A stretch of 41,888 nucleotides of DNA. Source: Candidatus Babeliales bacterium. GTDB taxonomy: Bacteria > Babelota > Babeliae > Babelales > UBA12411. The notes under the pieces were generated by a model that was given only the letters and a program-made list of their open reading frames with translations, was not told where the DNA came from and did not search any database. This document shows, in pieces, positions 1 to 7,510 of this stretch; within the stretch, counting starts at the first letter, position 1; every line of letters begins with the position of its first letter. Made by a program: the position numbers and the translations under genes. The stretch spans positions 1 through 41,888 of the forward strand of contig JAGMEA010000022.1 in NCBI GenBank assembly GCA_023128415.1, read 5' to 3'.

Positions 1-2
1 AG

Positions 3-107
3 ACCACTTTGCCTTATATTTCAGCTTTTATGAAAAACATTAATTGGGAAACCGTAGAAGAAAGACTCTCCAATCTTTTGTCCAGTAAAATTAACAAACG
101 GTTTTAG
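3..107 (+). CDS. C-terminal fragment of an unidentified protein (5' truncated by window)
   Basis: An open frame enters from the left edge and stops at TAG 105-107. It gives 34 residues ending in LLSSKINKRF. The tail reads as a plausible helical C-terminus containing NWETVEERLSNLL. I do not recognise the family. It lies about 90 bases before an end-joining gene set on the same strand, so a DNA-repair partner such as Ku would fit the position. Nothing in these residues proves that. Confidence 0.5.
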   Translation, partial: TTLPYISAFMKNINWETVEERLSNLLSSKINKRF

Positions 108-199
108 ATTCTAAAAATTTTGTATATTTCTTGTCTTTTGTTTGATACTTATGGCTAACTCTTGAAAATTAAAACTTTTTTTAAATAATAAAGATAACC

Positions 200-931
200 A
201 TGAAAATTACTTTTTTAGGAACAAAAGGACACATCAAAACCAAAAGCCGCTTACACAAACGACATACATCTACTCTTATTTCTCATGAAAAAAAAAGAGT
301 AATGATAGATTGTGGTCAAGACTGGATAAAAAAAGTTTGGAAAATTAAACCTAATGCAATAATAATAACGCACACACATCCTGATCATGCCTTCGGTTTA
401 AAAAATGGGTCTCCTTGTGACGTATATGCAACAAAAGACAGTTGGAAAGATTTGAAAAACTTTCCCATTAAAAAGAATTTTAAGCATATTATGCCAATAA
501 GAAAAGCAAAAAGCATTGAGGGGATAACTTTTGAAGCTTTTAAGGTAGCTCACTCAATCACTTGTCCTGCTGTAGGTTATCGGATTACAATAAAAAAAAC
601 ATCCATCTTTTATGTTCCAGACCTAGTAGCAATAAGACAACAAAAGGCTGCCTTAAAAAATATAAAACTTTATATAGGTGACGGCGCAACAATTACAGGC
701 GGTCATCTAGTTAGAAAAAAAGGTGATAAATTATTTGGCCATACCTCTGTCAAAACACAGCTTGGTTGGTGCCAAAAGGAAAAAGTTTTAAAAATGATTG
801 TTACACATTGTGGTTCTGAGATAGTAAAAAATGATGGAAGAATTATAAGAGCCAAAATTAAAGCACTAGGGAAAGAACGCAATGTTGAAGTAGATGTTGC
901 CAAAGATGGTATGGAAATTATTTTTCGCTAG
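200..931 (+). CDS. MBL-fold metallo-hydrolase associated with end-joining genes
   Basis: This 243-residue protein is a metallo-beta-lactamase-fold hydrolase. The metal-binding motif HTHPDH occupies residues 58-63. Further likely ligands are His118 (in AHSITCP), Asp141 (in YVPDL), Asp161 (in IGDG), His181 (in GHTS) and His203 (in THCG), which gives a complete two-metal site. The length is that of a compact single-domain member without the extra beta-CASP domain of SNM1/Artemis nucleases. It ends 11 bases before the phosphoesterase gene, so the two are probably co-transcribed. By context it may process DNA ends or nucleotides. The substrate is not readable from sequence, and RNase Z-like or phosphodiesterase activity is equally possible. 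Confidence 0.85.
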   Translation: MKITFLGTKGHIKTKSRLHKRHTSTLISHEKKRVMIDCGQDWIKKVWKIKPNAIIITHTHPDHAFGLKNGSPCDVYATKDSWKDLKNFPIKKNFKHIMPIRKAKSIEGITFEAFKVAHSITCPAVGYRITIKKTSIFYVPDLVAIRQQKAALKNIKLYIGDGATITGGHLVRKKGDKLFGHTSVKTQLGWCQKEKVLKMIVTHCGSEIVKNDGRIIRAKIKALGKERNVEVDVAKDGMEIIFR

Positions 932-942
932 GGAGAAGTCAA

Positions 943-1446
943 ATGCCAGGACGAAAATTTGTAATTCACAAACATGATGCAACAAATTTACATTATGACT
1001 TTAGGCTTTCTATTGGAAATGTATTAAAATCCTGGGCTATTCCTAAAGGACCGTCTCTAAATCCTAAACATAAAAGACTGGCAATAGAAACAGAAGACCA
1101 TTCTTTACAATACGGATCCTTTGAAGGAGTTATTCCTGAAGGAAAATATGGCGCAGGAACTGTAATGCTTTGGGACAAAGGCACTTATAAAAATATTAAA
1201 AAAGAAAATGGAAAAACTGTTTCTTTAAAAAAATGCCTAAAAAATGGTCTCCTTGAAATTTGGCTCAACGGAGAAAAGCTAAAAGGGGGATTTGCTTTAA
1301 TAAAAATGAAAAGCAGAAAAAAACAATGGCTTCTAGTCAAAATGAAAGACGAAGAAGCCAATGCCAGAAAAAATATAATCAAATCTGAACCCAAATCTGT
1401 AAAAACAGGAAAAACAATGGCTCAAATCAAAAAGACTAAAAATTAA
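943..1446 (+). CDS. Stand-alone LigD-type 3'-phosphoesterase
   Basis: This 167-residue protein matches the N-terminal 3'-phosphoesterase (PE) module of bacterial LigD, which trims 3'-phosphate or 3'-ribonucleotide ends so that a ligase can act. The signature HKHDATNLHYDFRL is at residues 9-22. His11, His17, Asp19 and His53 (in EDHSLQY) have the same spacing as the metal and phosphate ligands of Pseudomonas LigD PE (H42, H48, D50, H84). The EGKYGAGTV segment follows at 66-74. The last 30 or so residues are a basic, lysine-rich tail. No polymerase or ligase module is fused to it; those are separate genes nearby. A GGGAGAAG ribosome site sits just before the ATG, straddling the stop of the upstream MBL gene. 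Confidence 0.92.
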   Translation: MPGRKFVIHKHDATNLHYDFRLSIGNVLKSWAIPKGPSLNPKHKRLAIETEDHSLQYGSFEGVIPEGKYGAGTVMLWDKGTYKNIKKENGKTVSLKKCLKNGLLEIWLNGEKLKGGFALIKMKSRKKQWLLVKMKDEEANARKNIIKSEPKSVKTGKTMAQIKKTKN

Positions 1447-1448
1447 AT

Positions 1449-2150
1449 CTATCTGAAAGCGTATTCCCTTATTTTGCCTATAAGATCAGAATTTATAAAA
1501 CCAGATTTTTGAATTCGTTCAATACTCTCATTAATATATTCTGGAGAGAACTCACTCTTAACCACGGCCATTTCTCTTGCATTAAAAACGGCTTTAAATA
1601 AATCTTTTGTAAAATCACTTTGATTTCTCGCTTCTTCTACTGATTTTATAGCTGGAATTAAAGCATCAAATGACCTTGTACTTCTCCCAATGTCTATAGA
1701 AATATTGATTTGATTAATCGCAGCACTTAAATCATCCAATGCTAGTTTTAAAATGGCCAATTCACTCTTTGCATTAGCATCAAGTATTGCTCCCTGCATC
1801 TGAAGAACGCCTTGAGAAACTTCAAAAATCGCATTTATTGAATTTGCTTTATATGTATCAACATTTCTAAGTTCTTGGTTAAACTCTAATAATAATATTC
1901 CACCATTTAAAAGAAACTCTAAGCCTCCAACTCTCTTCACTCTATTATATCTATTATAAAGTCCTTTAAGATTTTGTAGCATACGTACAGTACCATTATA
2001 AGTTTCCCACGCCATACTTTTAGATGCTCCCCTACGAGAAAGAGCTCCCACAATGCGCTGAACCCCAGGAGTAGTAACATCAAAATCACAATATAAAAAA
2101 TTAAAAGTATTAAACACAAAAACTGATAAAAATATAACCTTACTTTTCAT
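1449..2150 (-). CDS. Exported protein of unknown function
   Basis: This protein of 233 residues begins with a clear signal peptide (MKSKVIFLSVFVFN..., cleavage probably near residue 20 after YC). The mature part is mostly helical with no motif I recognise. I chose the ATG at 2150 because AGGGGG lies 5 bases before it on the minus strand; an in-frame start nine codons further upstream would spoil the signal peptide. The gene lies antisense between the phosphoesterase and the polymerase genes and converges with the former two bases apart. The context therefore says nothing certain about its role. Confidence 0.75.
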   Translation of the reverse strand: MKSKVIFLSVFVFNTFNFLYCDFDVTTPGVQRIVGALSRRGASKSMAWETYNGTVRMLQNLKGLYNRYNRVKRVGGLEFLLNGGILLLEFNQELRNVDTYKANSINAIFEVSQGVLQMQGAILDANAKSELAILKLALDDLSAAINQINISIDIGRSTRSFDALIPAIKSVEEARNQSDFTKDLFKAVFNAREMAVVKSEFSPEYINESIERIQKSGFINSDLIGKIREYAFR

Positions 2151-2213
2151 ACATCCCCCTAAAACAAAATTCCACATAAATATTACAAAACGAAATAACC
2201 GCTTGTAAATAAT

Positions 2214-2243
2214 TTGATATTCTTACCACCTTTTTTCTATATT
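2214..2243 (+). promoter_or_regulatory. Candidate sigma70-type promoter for the LigD-type polymerase gene
   Basis: TTGATA at 2214-2219 and TATATT at 2238-2243 are separated by 18 bases. The predicted transcript would start near 2250, about 20 bases before the ATG at 2270. The call rests on sequence match only, in AT-rich DNA. Confidence 0.45.
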
Positions 2244-2269
2244 AAATAACTAAAGATTAAGAGGAAGTT

Positions 2270-3178
2270 ATGAAAAAAATACGCTGTGGAAAACATACTA
2301 TAGAAATTTCTAATGAGGATAAAATCTTATTTACTGGAAAAAAAATAACTAAAGGTGACTTGGTTAATTATTATAAAAAAATTTCTAAATACATGCTCCC
2401 ATATTTAAAAAATCGTCCTATCTCTATGCATCGATTTCCAGATGGAATAACAAAAGAAGGCTTTTTTCAAAAAAAACCTGGCGATTATTTTCCAAAGTGG
2501 GTCAAAACAAAATCAATAAAGAAAAAAGAAGGCGGTAGCATTAAACAAGTAATTTGTAATGACACAGCAACACTGGTTTATCTTGCCGGACAAGCCACAA
2601 TAAGCTTACACACATGGTTGAGCAAGGAGGATAAGCTTGAATATCCAGATAAAATTATTTTTGACTTAGATTCACCTAAAAACAAATTTAAACTAGCCTG
2701 CAAAGTAGCAAAAGAATTAAAAAATTTATTAGACGAACTTAGATTAAAATCTTTTATAATGACTACAGGGTCAAAGGGATTACACGTTATTATTCCTTTA
2801 AAGAGAAATGAAAAATTTGACCAAGTGCGTGAATTTGCAAAAAATATTGCAACTATATTAATAAAAAAAGATCCTAAAAATATTACGCTAGAGCAAAGAA
2901 AAGAAAAACGAAAAAATAGATTATTTATAGATATACTAAGAAATGCTTATGCACAAACCTCTATAGCACCCTACTCAGTTAGAGCCTTGAAAGGTGCACC
3001 CGTAGCAACTCCACTAGCATGGAATGAACTAACAAATAGTTCTCTTAGGGCTGACAAATATAATATTAATAATATTTTTAAAAGGCTTAAAGAACAACCT
3101 AACCCTTGGAAAAGCTTTAACCGATCTGCTAAATCGTTAAAAGAAGCAAAAAAAAGACTGGAAAATTTAAAAAAATAA
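2270..3178 (+). CDS. Stand-alone LigD-type primase/polymerase
   Basis: This 302-residue protein is an archaeo-eukaryotic primase-family polymerase of the LigD/PolDom kind, which fills gaps and preferentially adds ribonucleotides during non-homologous end joining. The catalytic pair is in FDLDSP (Asp132, Asp134). The nucleotide-binding TTGSKGLHV is at 165-173, and the third metal-binding Asp is Asp221 in FIDILRN. RNAYAQTSIAPYSVRA follows and is a hallmark of this family. The N-terminal part (LPYLKNRPISMHRFPDG) also matches. The length equals the isolated domain, so it lacks both PE and ligase modules. AGAGGAAG precedes the ATG. It converges with the ligase gene 16 bases downstream. Confidence 0.94.
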   Translation: MKKIRCGKHTIEISNEDKILFTGKKITKGDLVNYYKKISKYMLPYLKNRPISMHRFPDGITKEGFFQKKPGDYFPKWVKTKSIKKKEGGSIKQVICNDTATLVYLAGQATISLHTWLSKEDKLEYPDKIIFDLDSPKNKFKLACKVAKELKNLLDELRLKSFIMTTGSKGLHVIIPLKRNEKFDQVREFAKNIATILIKKDPKNITLEQRKEKRKNRLFIDILRNAYAQTSIAPYSVRALKGAPVATPLAWNELTNSSLRADKYNINNIFKRLKEQPNPWKSFNRSAKSLKEAKKRLENLKK

Positions 3179-3194
3179 AAAGATTAATTTTAAA

Positions 3195-4958
3195 TTACTT
3201 TTTGCTTCTTTTTTTAAACTGAATTTCAAAAAGGCTTTTAACTTCTTTTATTGTTGTAGCATCTTCAGATGATTTATCCCCACGATATTGCATGAAACGA
3301 GGAAATCTTAAAGCATATCCTAACTCAGATGAAGTTTTTCCTGCAGTATGTAATGGTGAGTGGGTAATCTCATCAGCTCTAACCGCACAAACTATCTCTG
3401 GAGAAATCCAAACATCTGGAACTAACCCTTTAGAACATTCGACATTTCTAGGTTTATTCTTAACCGCAACTTCATCACATTTTTTCTTTAATTCTTTCCA
3501 ACCAGAATCGGTTAAACCGGTACCTATTTTTGCTATAGTCTGAAATCCATCATCTTTTTTATTGTAAATACCAACTAGAAACGAACCTATTCCAAATGCA
3601 GTTCTTTTACCGTGACCCGAATAATAACCCAAAATTACACAGTCAATAGTGTCTGCTAATTCGCCACTCTCTTCTCTCTTTAACTTTATCCAATTAAAAT
3701 TTCTCTTTCCAGCCTTATACATGGCATCAGGTTTTTTTATAACAAGACCCTCTAAACCTGAAGAAACATTTTCTTCAAAATATTCTTCTAGTTCCTTGCT
3801 TGTTGTAATTTTTTTCTCTTCAATAGGATATATAATATCCCTTGCTTCTTTACCAAGAGATTTAAATAATTTTAAAAGCTCTTTACGACGTTCAGCATGG
3901 CTCATTTCAAAAAAAGTTTTTCCATTCAAATGAAGCAAATCAAAAAAATAAAGTTTTAATGGAAAATCAGTTACTGCTTTTTCTATTTTATGCTTCCTTT
4001 TTCTCTTAACGGTTTCCTGAAAAGGTAAAAACGTATCGGTTTCTTGATCATAGGCAATAGCCTCTCCTTCTGCCACCAACGTTTTAACTTTTAAACTGCA
4101 AACAGCTTTTTTCAAATCTGGAAACATTTCTGACATATCTTGTAAATTACGTGAATAAAAATGAACCTTAGGAGTTTTTGTGCGATTATCCAAATGAACC
4201 TGAAGTCTAAAACCATCAAGTTTAGGTTGAGCAACACATTCCCCTAACCGCTTAATAACCGCTGCAGCACTAGAAGCTCTCTCTGCAGCTGCTGGCCTCA
4301 AGGGAATCCCAACTTCTACCTTCATTTTCTCAATTGCACGAATACCTTCCTCCTTAAGAATGAAAACCAAATGTCCAATATCCGCAGAAACATTGTAAGC
4401 TTCTTCTAGGGATAAGCGAAGAGATTTGTCCCCCATTTTCATCCAAGAAAATGCGTCCAACAAAGTCATGTCAGAAAACCCTAACCTGAGTTTTCCTAAA
4501 ATAATGCGTACTATATACTTACCTGATAAAGGATCCAATTTTTTTAAAAGCTCAATTAATTTTGATTCTTTCTTTTCTTGTGAACCCGTTCCAGAAATAT
4601 CATGAATTTCATGAAGAAACTTGTTTACTTGAGTTAGTGATAGTTCTTCTACTAAACGATGTTTTGGACCTTCTTCAATTACCAGACCCAAATCGCCCTT
4701 TTGCTTTGCTCTTCTTTTAATATTTTCTAAACTTTCGCCAAACAATTTTGCTATCACAGTATAAAGACTTTTGTCTGCTATATTAAACTGGGTTCCTACA
4801 TAAACAGGACTTAGTTCCCCTAGAGAAAGATAGGAAATTAACGATGCTTCCCTAGAAGTAGCCTTCTTGAATAAATCAGCTAATAATTCAGTTATTTTGT
4901 TCCTTGAAGATACTGATTGAATCTCATTAAAAGCTTCTGCTACTTCATTAAACTTCAT
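3195..4958 (-). CDS. lig: ATP-dependent DNA ligase, archaeal/LigB-like type
   Basis: A 587-residue ATP-dependent DNA ligase. It has the helical N-terminal DNA-binding domain (about 1-215), the adenylation domain with motif I in QPKLDGFR (Lys246 as the nucleophile), and the OB-fold domain carrying GLVIKKPDAMYKAG, the WIKLK motif and a C-terminal DVWISPEIV segment. The length matches archaeal replicative-type ligases rather than the short LigD ligase module. I place the start at ATG 4958, which has AGG nine bases upstream and gives the usual MKFNEVAEAF opening. A TTG at 4967 overlapping the plsY stop is the alternative. It is last in the run tRNA-Leu, secD, tRNA-Met, plsY. Its neighbours across the convergent junction suggest a role in end joining. 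Confidence 0.93.
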   Translation of the reverse strand: MKFNEVAEAFNEIQSVSSRNKITELLADLFKKATSREASLISYLSLGELSPVYVGTQFNIADKSLYTVIAKLFGESLENIKRRAKQKGDLGLVIEEGPKHRLVEELSLTQVNKFLHEIHDISGTGSQEKKESKLIELLKKLDPLSGKYIVRIILGKLRLGFSDMTLLDAFSWMKMGDKSLRLSLEEAYNVSADIGHLVFILKEEGIRAIEKMKVEVGIPLRPAAAERASSAAAVIKRLGECVAQPKLDGFRLQVHLDNRTKTPKVHFYSRNLQDMSEMFPDLKKAVCSLKVKTLVAEGEAIAYDQETDTFLPFQETVKRKRKHKIEKAVTDFPLKLYFFDLLHLNGKTFFEMSHAERRKELLKLFKSLGKEARDIIYPIEEKKITTSKELEEYFEENVSSGLEGLVIKKPDAMYKAGKRNFNWIKLKREESGELADTIDCVILGYYSGHGKRTAFGIGSFLVGIYNKKDDGFQTIAKIGTGLTDSGWKELKKKCDEVAVKNKPRNVECSKGLVPDVWISPEIVCAVRADEITHSPLHTAGKTSSELGYALRFPRFMQYRGDKSSEDATTIKEVKSLFEIQFKKRSKK

Positions 4959-4963
4959 TCTTA

Positions 4964-5578
4964 TCAACCTAAACTTAAAAAACTTTGATAAAATCCATTC
5001 AAATTATTTTTATGTCTAAAAAAAATCCAACAAGTTAAAAATATTAAAAAATAAAGAAAATCATATTGTATTGAGTCATGAAAGAAAAAATAAAATAATG
5101 TTGTCAATAATATTGCGGATAAAGAAGCAACATCAACACGTTTAGATAAAAATAGTAATATTATCCACAAAATTAAAAAACACATTATAACTTGATTAGA
5201 TGCTAGTACTAACAATAAACCGGCTGTTGTTGCAACTCCCTTTCCACCCCTAAAATTCAAAAAGATAGAACATGAATTGCCTATAAGAAAAACAACCGCT
5301 AAAAGTAATAAAACCAAGCAATCTATTTTCAAAAACTTACAAAATAATAAAAATAAACTTGCCTTAAACATATCCAAGAAAAAAATAATAAAAAAATATT
5401 TTTTCCCTAAAAATCTTGAAACATTCGTCGCCCCAATATTTTTAGAGCCTTGTTGTGTTATATCGATATTAAAAAAATACCTAGAAATCCAATATCCGCT
5501 AGGAATACTACCTACTACATAGGCACAAACAAATAAACCAATAAACAACAAAAGATTTGTTTCTAAGAATTCTATCAT
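4964..5578 (-). CDS. plsY: Acyl-phosphate:glycerol-3-phosphate acyltransferase PlsY
   Basis: This 204-residue integral membrane protein carries the three PlsY motifs: GSIPSGY (about 23-29), GSKNIGATNV (about 44-53) and RGGKGVATTAG (about 110-120). PlsY transfers an acyl group from acyl-phosphate to glycerol 3-phosphate, the first step of phospholipid synthesis, in the inner membrane. Five or six hydrophobic segments are visible. Its TGA stop overlaps the region of the ligase start, and it begins 17 bases after the tRNA-Met gene on the same strand. A single transcript is therefore likely. Confidence 0.95.
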   Translation of the reverse strand: MIEFLETNLLLFIGLFVCAYVVGSIPSGYWISRYFFNIDITQQGSKNIGATNVSRFLGKKYFFIIFFLDMFKASLFLLFCKFLKIDCLVLLLLAVVFLIGNSCSIFLNFRGGKGVATTAGLLLVLASNQVIMCFLILWIILLFLSKRVDVASLSAILLTTLFYFFFHDSIQYDFLYFLIFLTCWIFFRHKNNLNGFYQSFLSLG

Positions 5579-5595
5579 TTTTTTAAAAGAAAATA

Positions 5596-5672
5596 TGGTA
5601 GCGACGCAGGGACTCGAACCCCGGACCTACGGATTATGATTCCGCCGCTCTAACCACCTGAGCTACGTCGCC
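5596..5672 (-). tRNA. tRNA-Met (CAT), elongator type
   Basis: Read on the minus strand, the 77 bases fold as a standard cloverleaf. The acceptor stem is GGCGACG/CGTCGCT (first pair G-U) and the D-arm starts GCTCAGGTGGTTAGAGC. The anticodon stem is GCGGA/TCCGT with loop ATCATAA (anticodon CAT), followed by the T-arm. The discriminator is A and the CCA end is encoded (5596-5598). It lacks the three GC pairs in the anticodon stem typical of initiators. Its 5' half resembles elongator tRNA-Met, although a lysidine-modified tRNA-Ile2 cannot be fully excluded. Confidence 0.93.
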
Positions 5673-5679
5673 AACTCAA

Positions 5680-7284
5680 TTAAAGCTTTATAGACTTAAA
5701 GTTAGTATTATCTAAAACAAAGTCAAATAAAGACTTTAAAAAGTATATTCCTGATATAATCGTGGCTACTATTCCTAACATCAAAGTAACTGCAAAACCT
5801 CTAATACTTGGACCACCAAAATAAAATAAAATCAAACCAGTTAGAAAAGTTGTAATGTTGGAATCCAAAATAACAGACATCGCTCCCTTAAACCCCCTAT
5901 CTACCGCACTTCTAAAGGCTACACCTTCAACTAGTTCTTCTTTAATTTTTTCATAAATCAGAATGGAAGCATCGATTGCCATACCAATAGTTAAAGTCAT
6001 ACCAGCGATGCCCGAAAGTGTCAAAGTGGCACCAAAATATGATAAAAACAATAAAATTATAAATAGATTGAACAACAAGGCCAACATTGCAAAAAGGCCA
6101 GCGACTTTGTAATAAAACAAGCTAAATATGAAGACTAAACTTAAACCTATTAGGCACGATATCAAACCTCTATTAATGGAGTCTTGACCCAAAGATGGTC
6201 CAATTCTACGTTCTTCTTGGTACTTAACCGGAGCCTGAAATGCTCCAGTTTTTAATACTATTGCCAAATCTTTAGCTGTTTCAAATCCTGCAGTTCGACC
6301 AAGCCTGATAGAACCTTCTCTACCAACTTCTGTATTTACTTCAGGAGCACTATAAACAACATTATCAATGATAATTCCAATTTGACGACCAATATTATTT
6401 CTAGTTAAATCCTTAAAAATTCTTCCTCCAGATCTATCTAACCTAAACCCAACCTCAGGACGTCCGAATTCGTCATAAATAACTTTGGATTCTTCTATGT
6501 GATCTCCTGTTAAATCTGGAAATGCTGATACCAAATACCATCTACCTTCAGTTTCGTCATCTTCATATTCTGAAGCACGCTCCCCGGCAAGAAGCATTTT
6601 ATCTGAAGGAAGATCTCCATCGAATTTATCCAAAATGCTTTCTTTGGATCCAACATCTTGTATTACCTTAAATTCAAGATGTGCTCTTTTAGTAATTAAA
6701 TTTTTAATACGTTCTGGATCATCTACGCCTGGGATTTGAACTACGATTTGACTGCTGCCATGTCGCTGAACAATAGGTCCTTCGACTCCCATATTGTTAA
6801 TACGATTACTTATAACTTGAACCGCTTGTTCTACAGAATCATTTCTAAGTCTAGTTTCTTCTGCTGGAGTTAATGGGGCAACAACACTGGTTCCCTTAAT
6901 ATTTGGCCTCAACAAAGAAGACTCTTTACGTACTAGATTGTAAGCCCTTTTTGCATCTTCTGAATCTTTAAAATTCATAACTATTGCTAAGTTTTTCTTG
7001 TCTATCTCTTTTTTAGAAGGCCTATAATTTGCTTCTTTGAATATGGCATCTAAATTTTTACTTTCTCCAGCTAAACGATTTTCAATAGCCTTTTCTATCT
7101 CTACACCTAAAGTGATATACGTACCACCCCTAAGATCTATTCCAAGTTTAACTTTAGATAATGCAAAACGATTTTTTGCTGATGGAACGAAAAGATTGGG
7201 TAATAAATAATATGACCCACCTAAAACCACAACAAACCACAACATAAATTTAGATAGAAAAAATTTTTTAGCTGAAAAAGTCAT
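5680..7284 (-). CDS. secD: Protein translocase subunit SecD
   Basis: This 534-residue SecD helps drive protein export through SecYEG by using the proton gradient. It shows an N-terminal membrane segment, the KLGIDLRGGTY motif (about 47-57), a long periplasmic region with GVEGPIVQRHG and VVQIPGV, and a C-terminal block of five membrane helices with GMAIDASILIYEKIKEEL and the GGPSIRGFAVTLMLG region. SecF is not fused to the end, and no secF lies in the window, so it must be elsewhere or absent. The gene sits between two tRNA genes on the same strand. The start follows shortly after the tRNA-Leu. Confidence 0.96.
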   Translation of the reverse strand: MTFSAKKFFLSKFMLWFVVVLGGSYYLLPNLFVPSAKNRFALSKVKLGIDLRGGTYITLGVEIEKAIENRLAGESKNLDAIFKEANYRPSKKEIDKKNLAIVMNFKDSEDAKRAYNLVRKESSLLRPNIKGTSVVAPLTPAEETRLRNDSVEQAVQVISNRINNMGVEGPIVQRHGSSQIVVQIPGVDDPERIKNLITKRAHLEFKVIQDVGSKESILDKFDGDLPSDKMLLAGERASEYEDDETEGRWYLVSAFPDLTGDHIEESKVIYDEFGRPEVGFRLDRSGGRIFKDLTRNNIGRQIGIIIDNVVYSAPEVNTEVGREGSIRLGRTAGFETAKDLAIVLKTGAFQAPVKYQEERRIGPSLGQDSINRGLISCLIGLSLVFIFSLFYYKVAGLFAMLALLFNLFIILLFLSYFGATLTLSGIAGMTLTIGMAIDASILIYEKIKEELVEGVAFRSAVDRGFKGAMSVILDSNITTFLTGLILFYFGGPSIRGFAVTLMLGIVATIISGIYFLKSLFDFVLDNTNFKSIKL

Positions 7285-7315
7285 CTAATCTCTCCGTGAC
7301 TATTTATTAAACATT

Positions 7316-7403
7316 TGGTGCCGAAGGGGGGACTCGAACCCCCACGAGTATAAAACCCGCCGCCCCCTTAAAGCGGTGCGTCTACCAATTCCGCCACCTC
7401 GGC
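7316..7403 (-). tRNA. tRNA-Leu with apparent anticodon AAG
   Basis: On the minus strand, 88 bases fold as a class II tRNA. The acceptor stem is GCCGAGG/CTTCGGC and the D-arm contains GGTAGACGC, as in leucine tRNAs. The anticodon stem is CCGCT/GGCGG with loop TTAAGGG. A long variable arm (CGGGT/ACTCG) and a T-arm with a GGGGG/CCCCC stem follow. The discriminator is A and CCA is encoded (7316-7318). Counting by alignment to standard tRNA-Leu gives anticodon AAG, which reads CUU and would be read more broadly if A34 is deaminated to inosine. The gene lies 31 bases before secD. Confidence 0.9.
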
Positions 7404-7510
7404 GATATCACTAATAAAAGGCTGAACAAGCAAAATTTACCATATACTATTGATATTAGCAACAAGATTGGCCCACATAAAATTCAGTTTTTTTGGAAAA
7501 AAATAGCAAA

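Noticed and set aside
2214-2243. Reading the whole 1-4958 region as one NHEJ operon
   Set aside because: The polymerase gene has its own candidate promoter, an antisense gene separates it from the phosphoesterase, and the ligase is on the opposite strand after plsY, so it is a cluster and not an operon.
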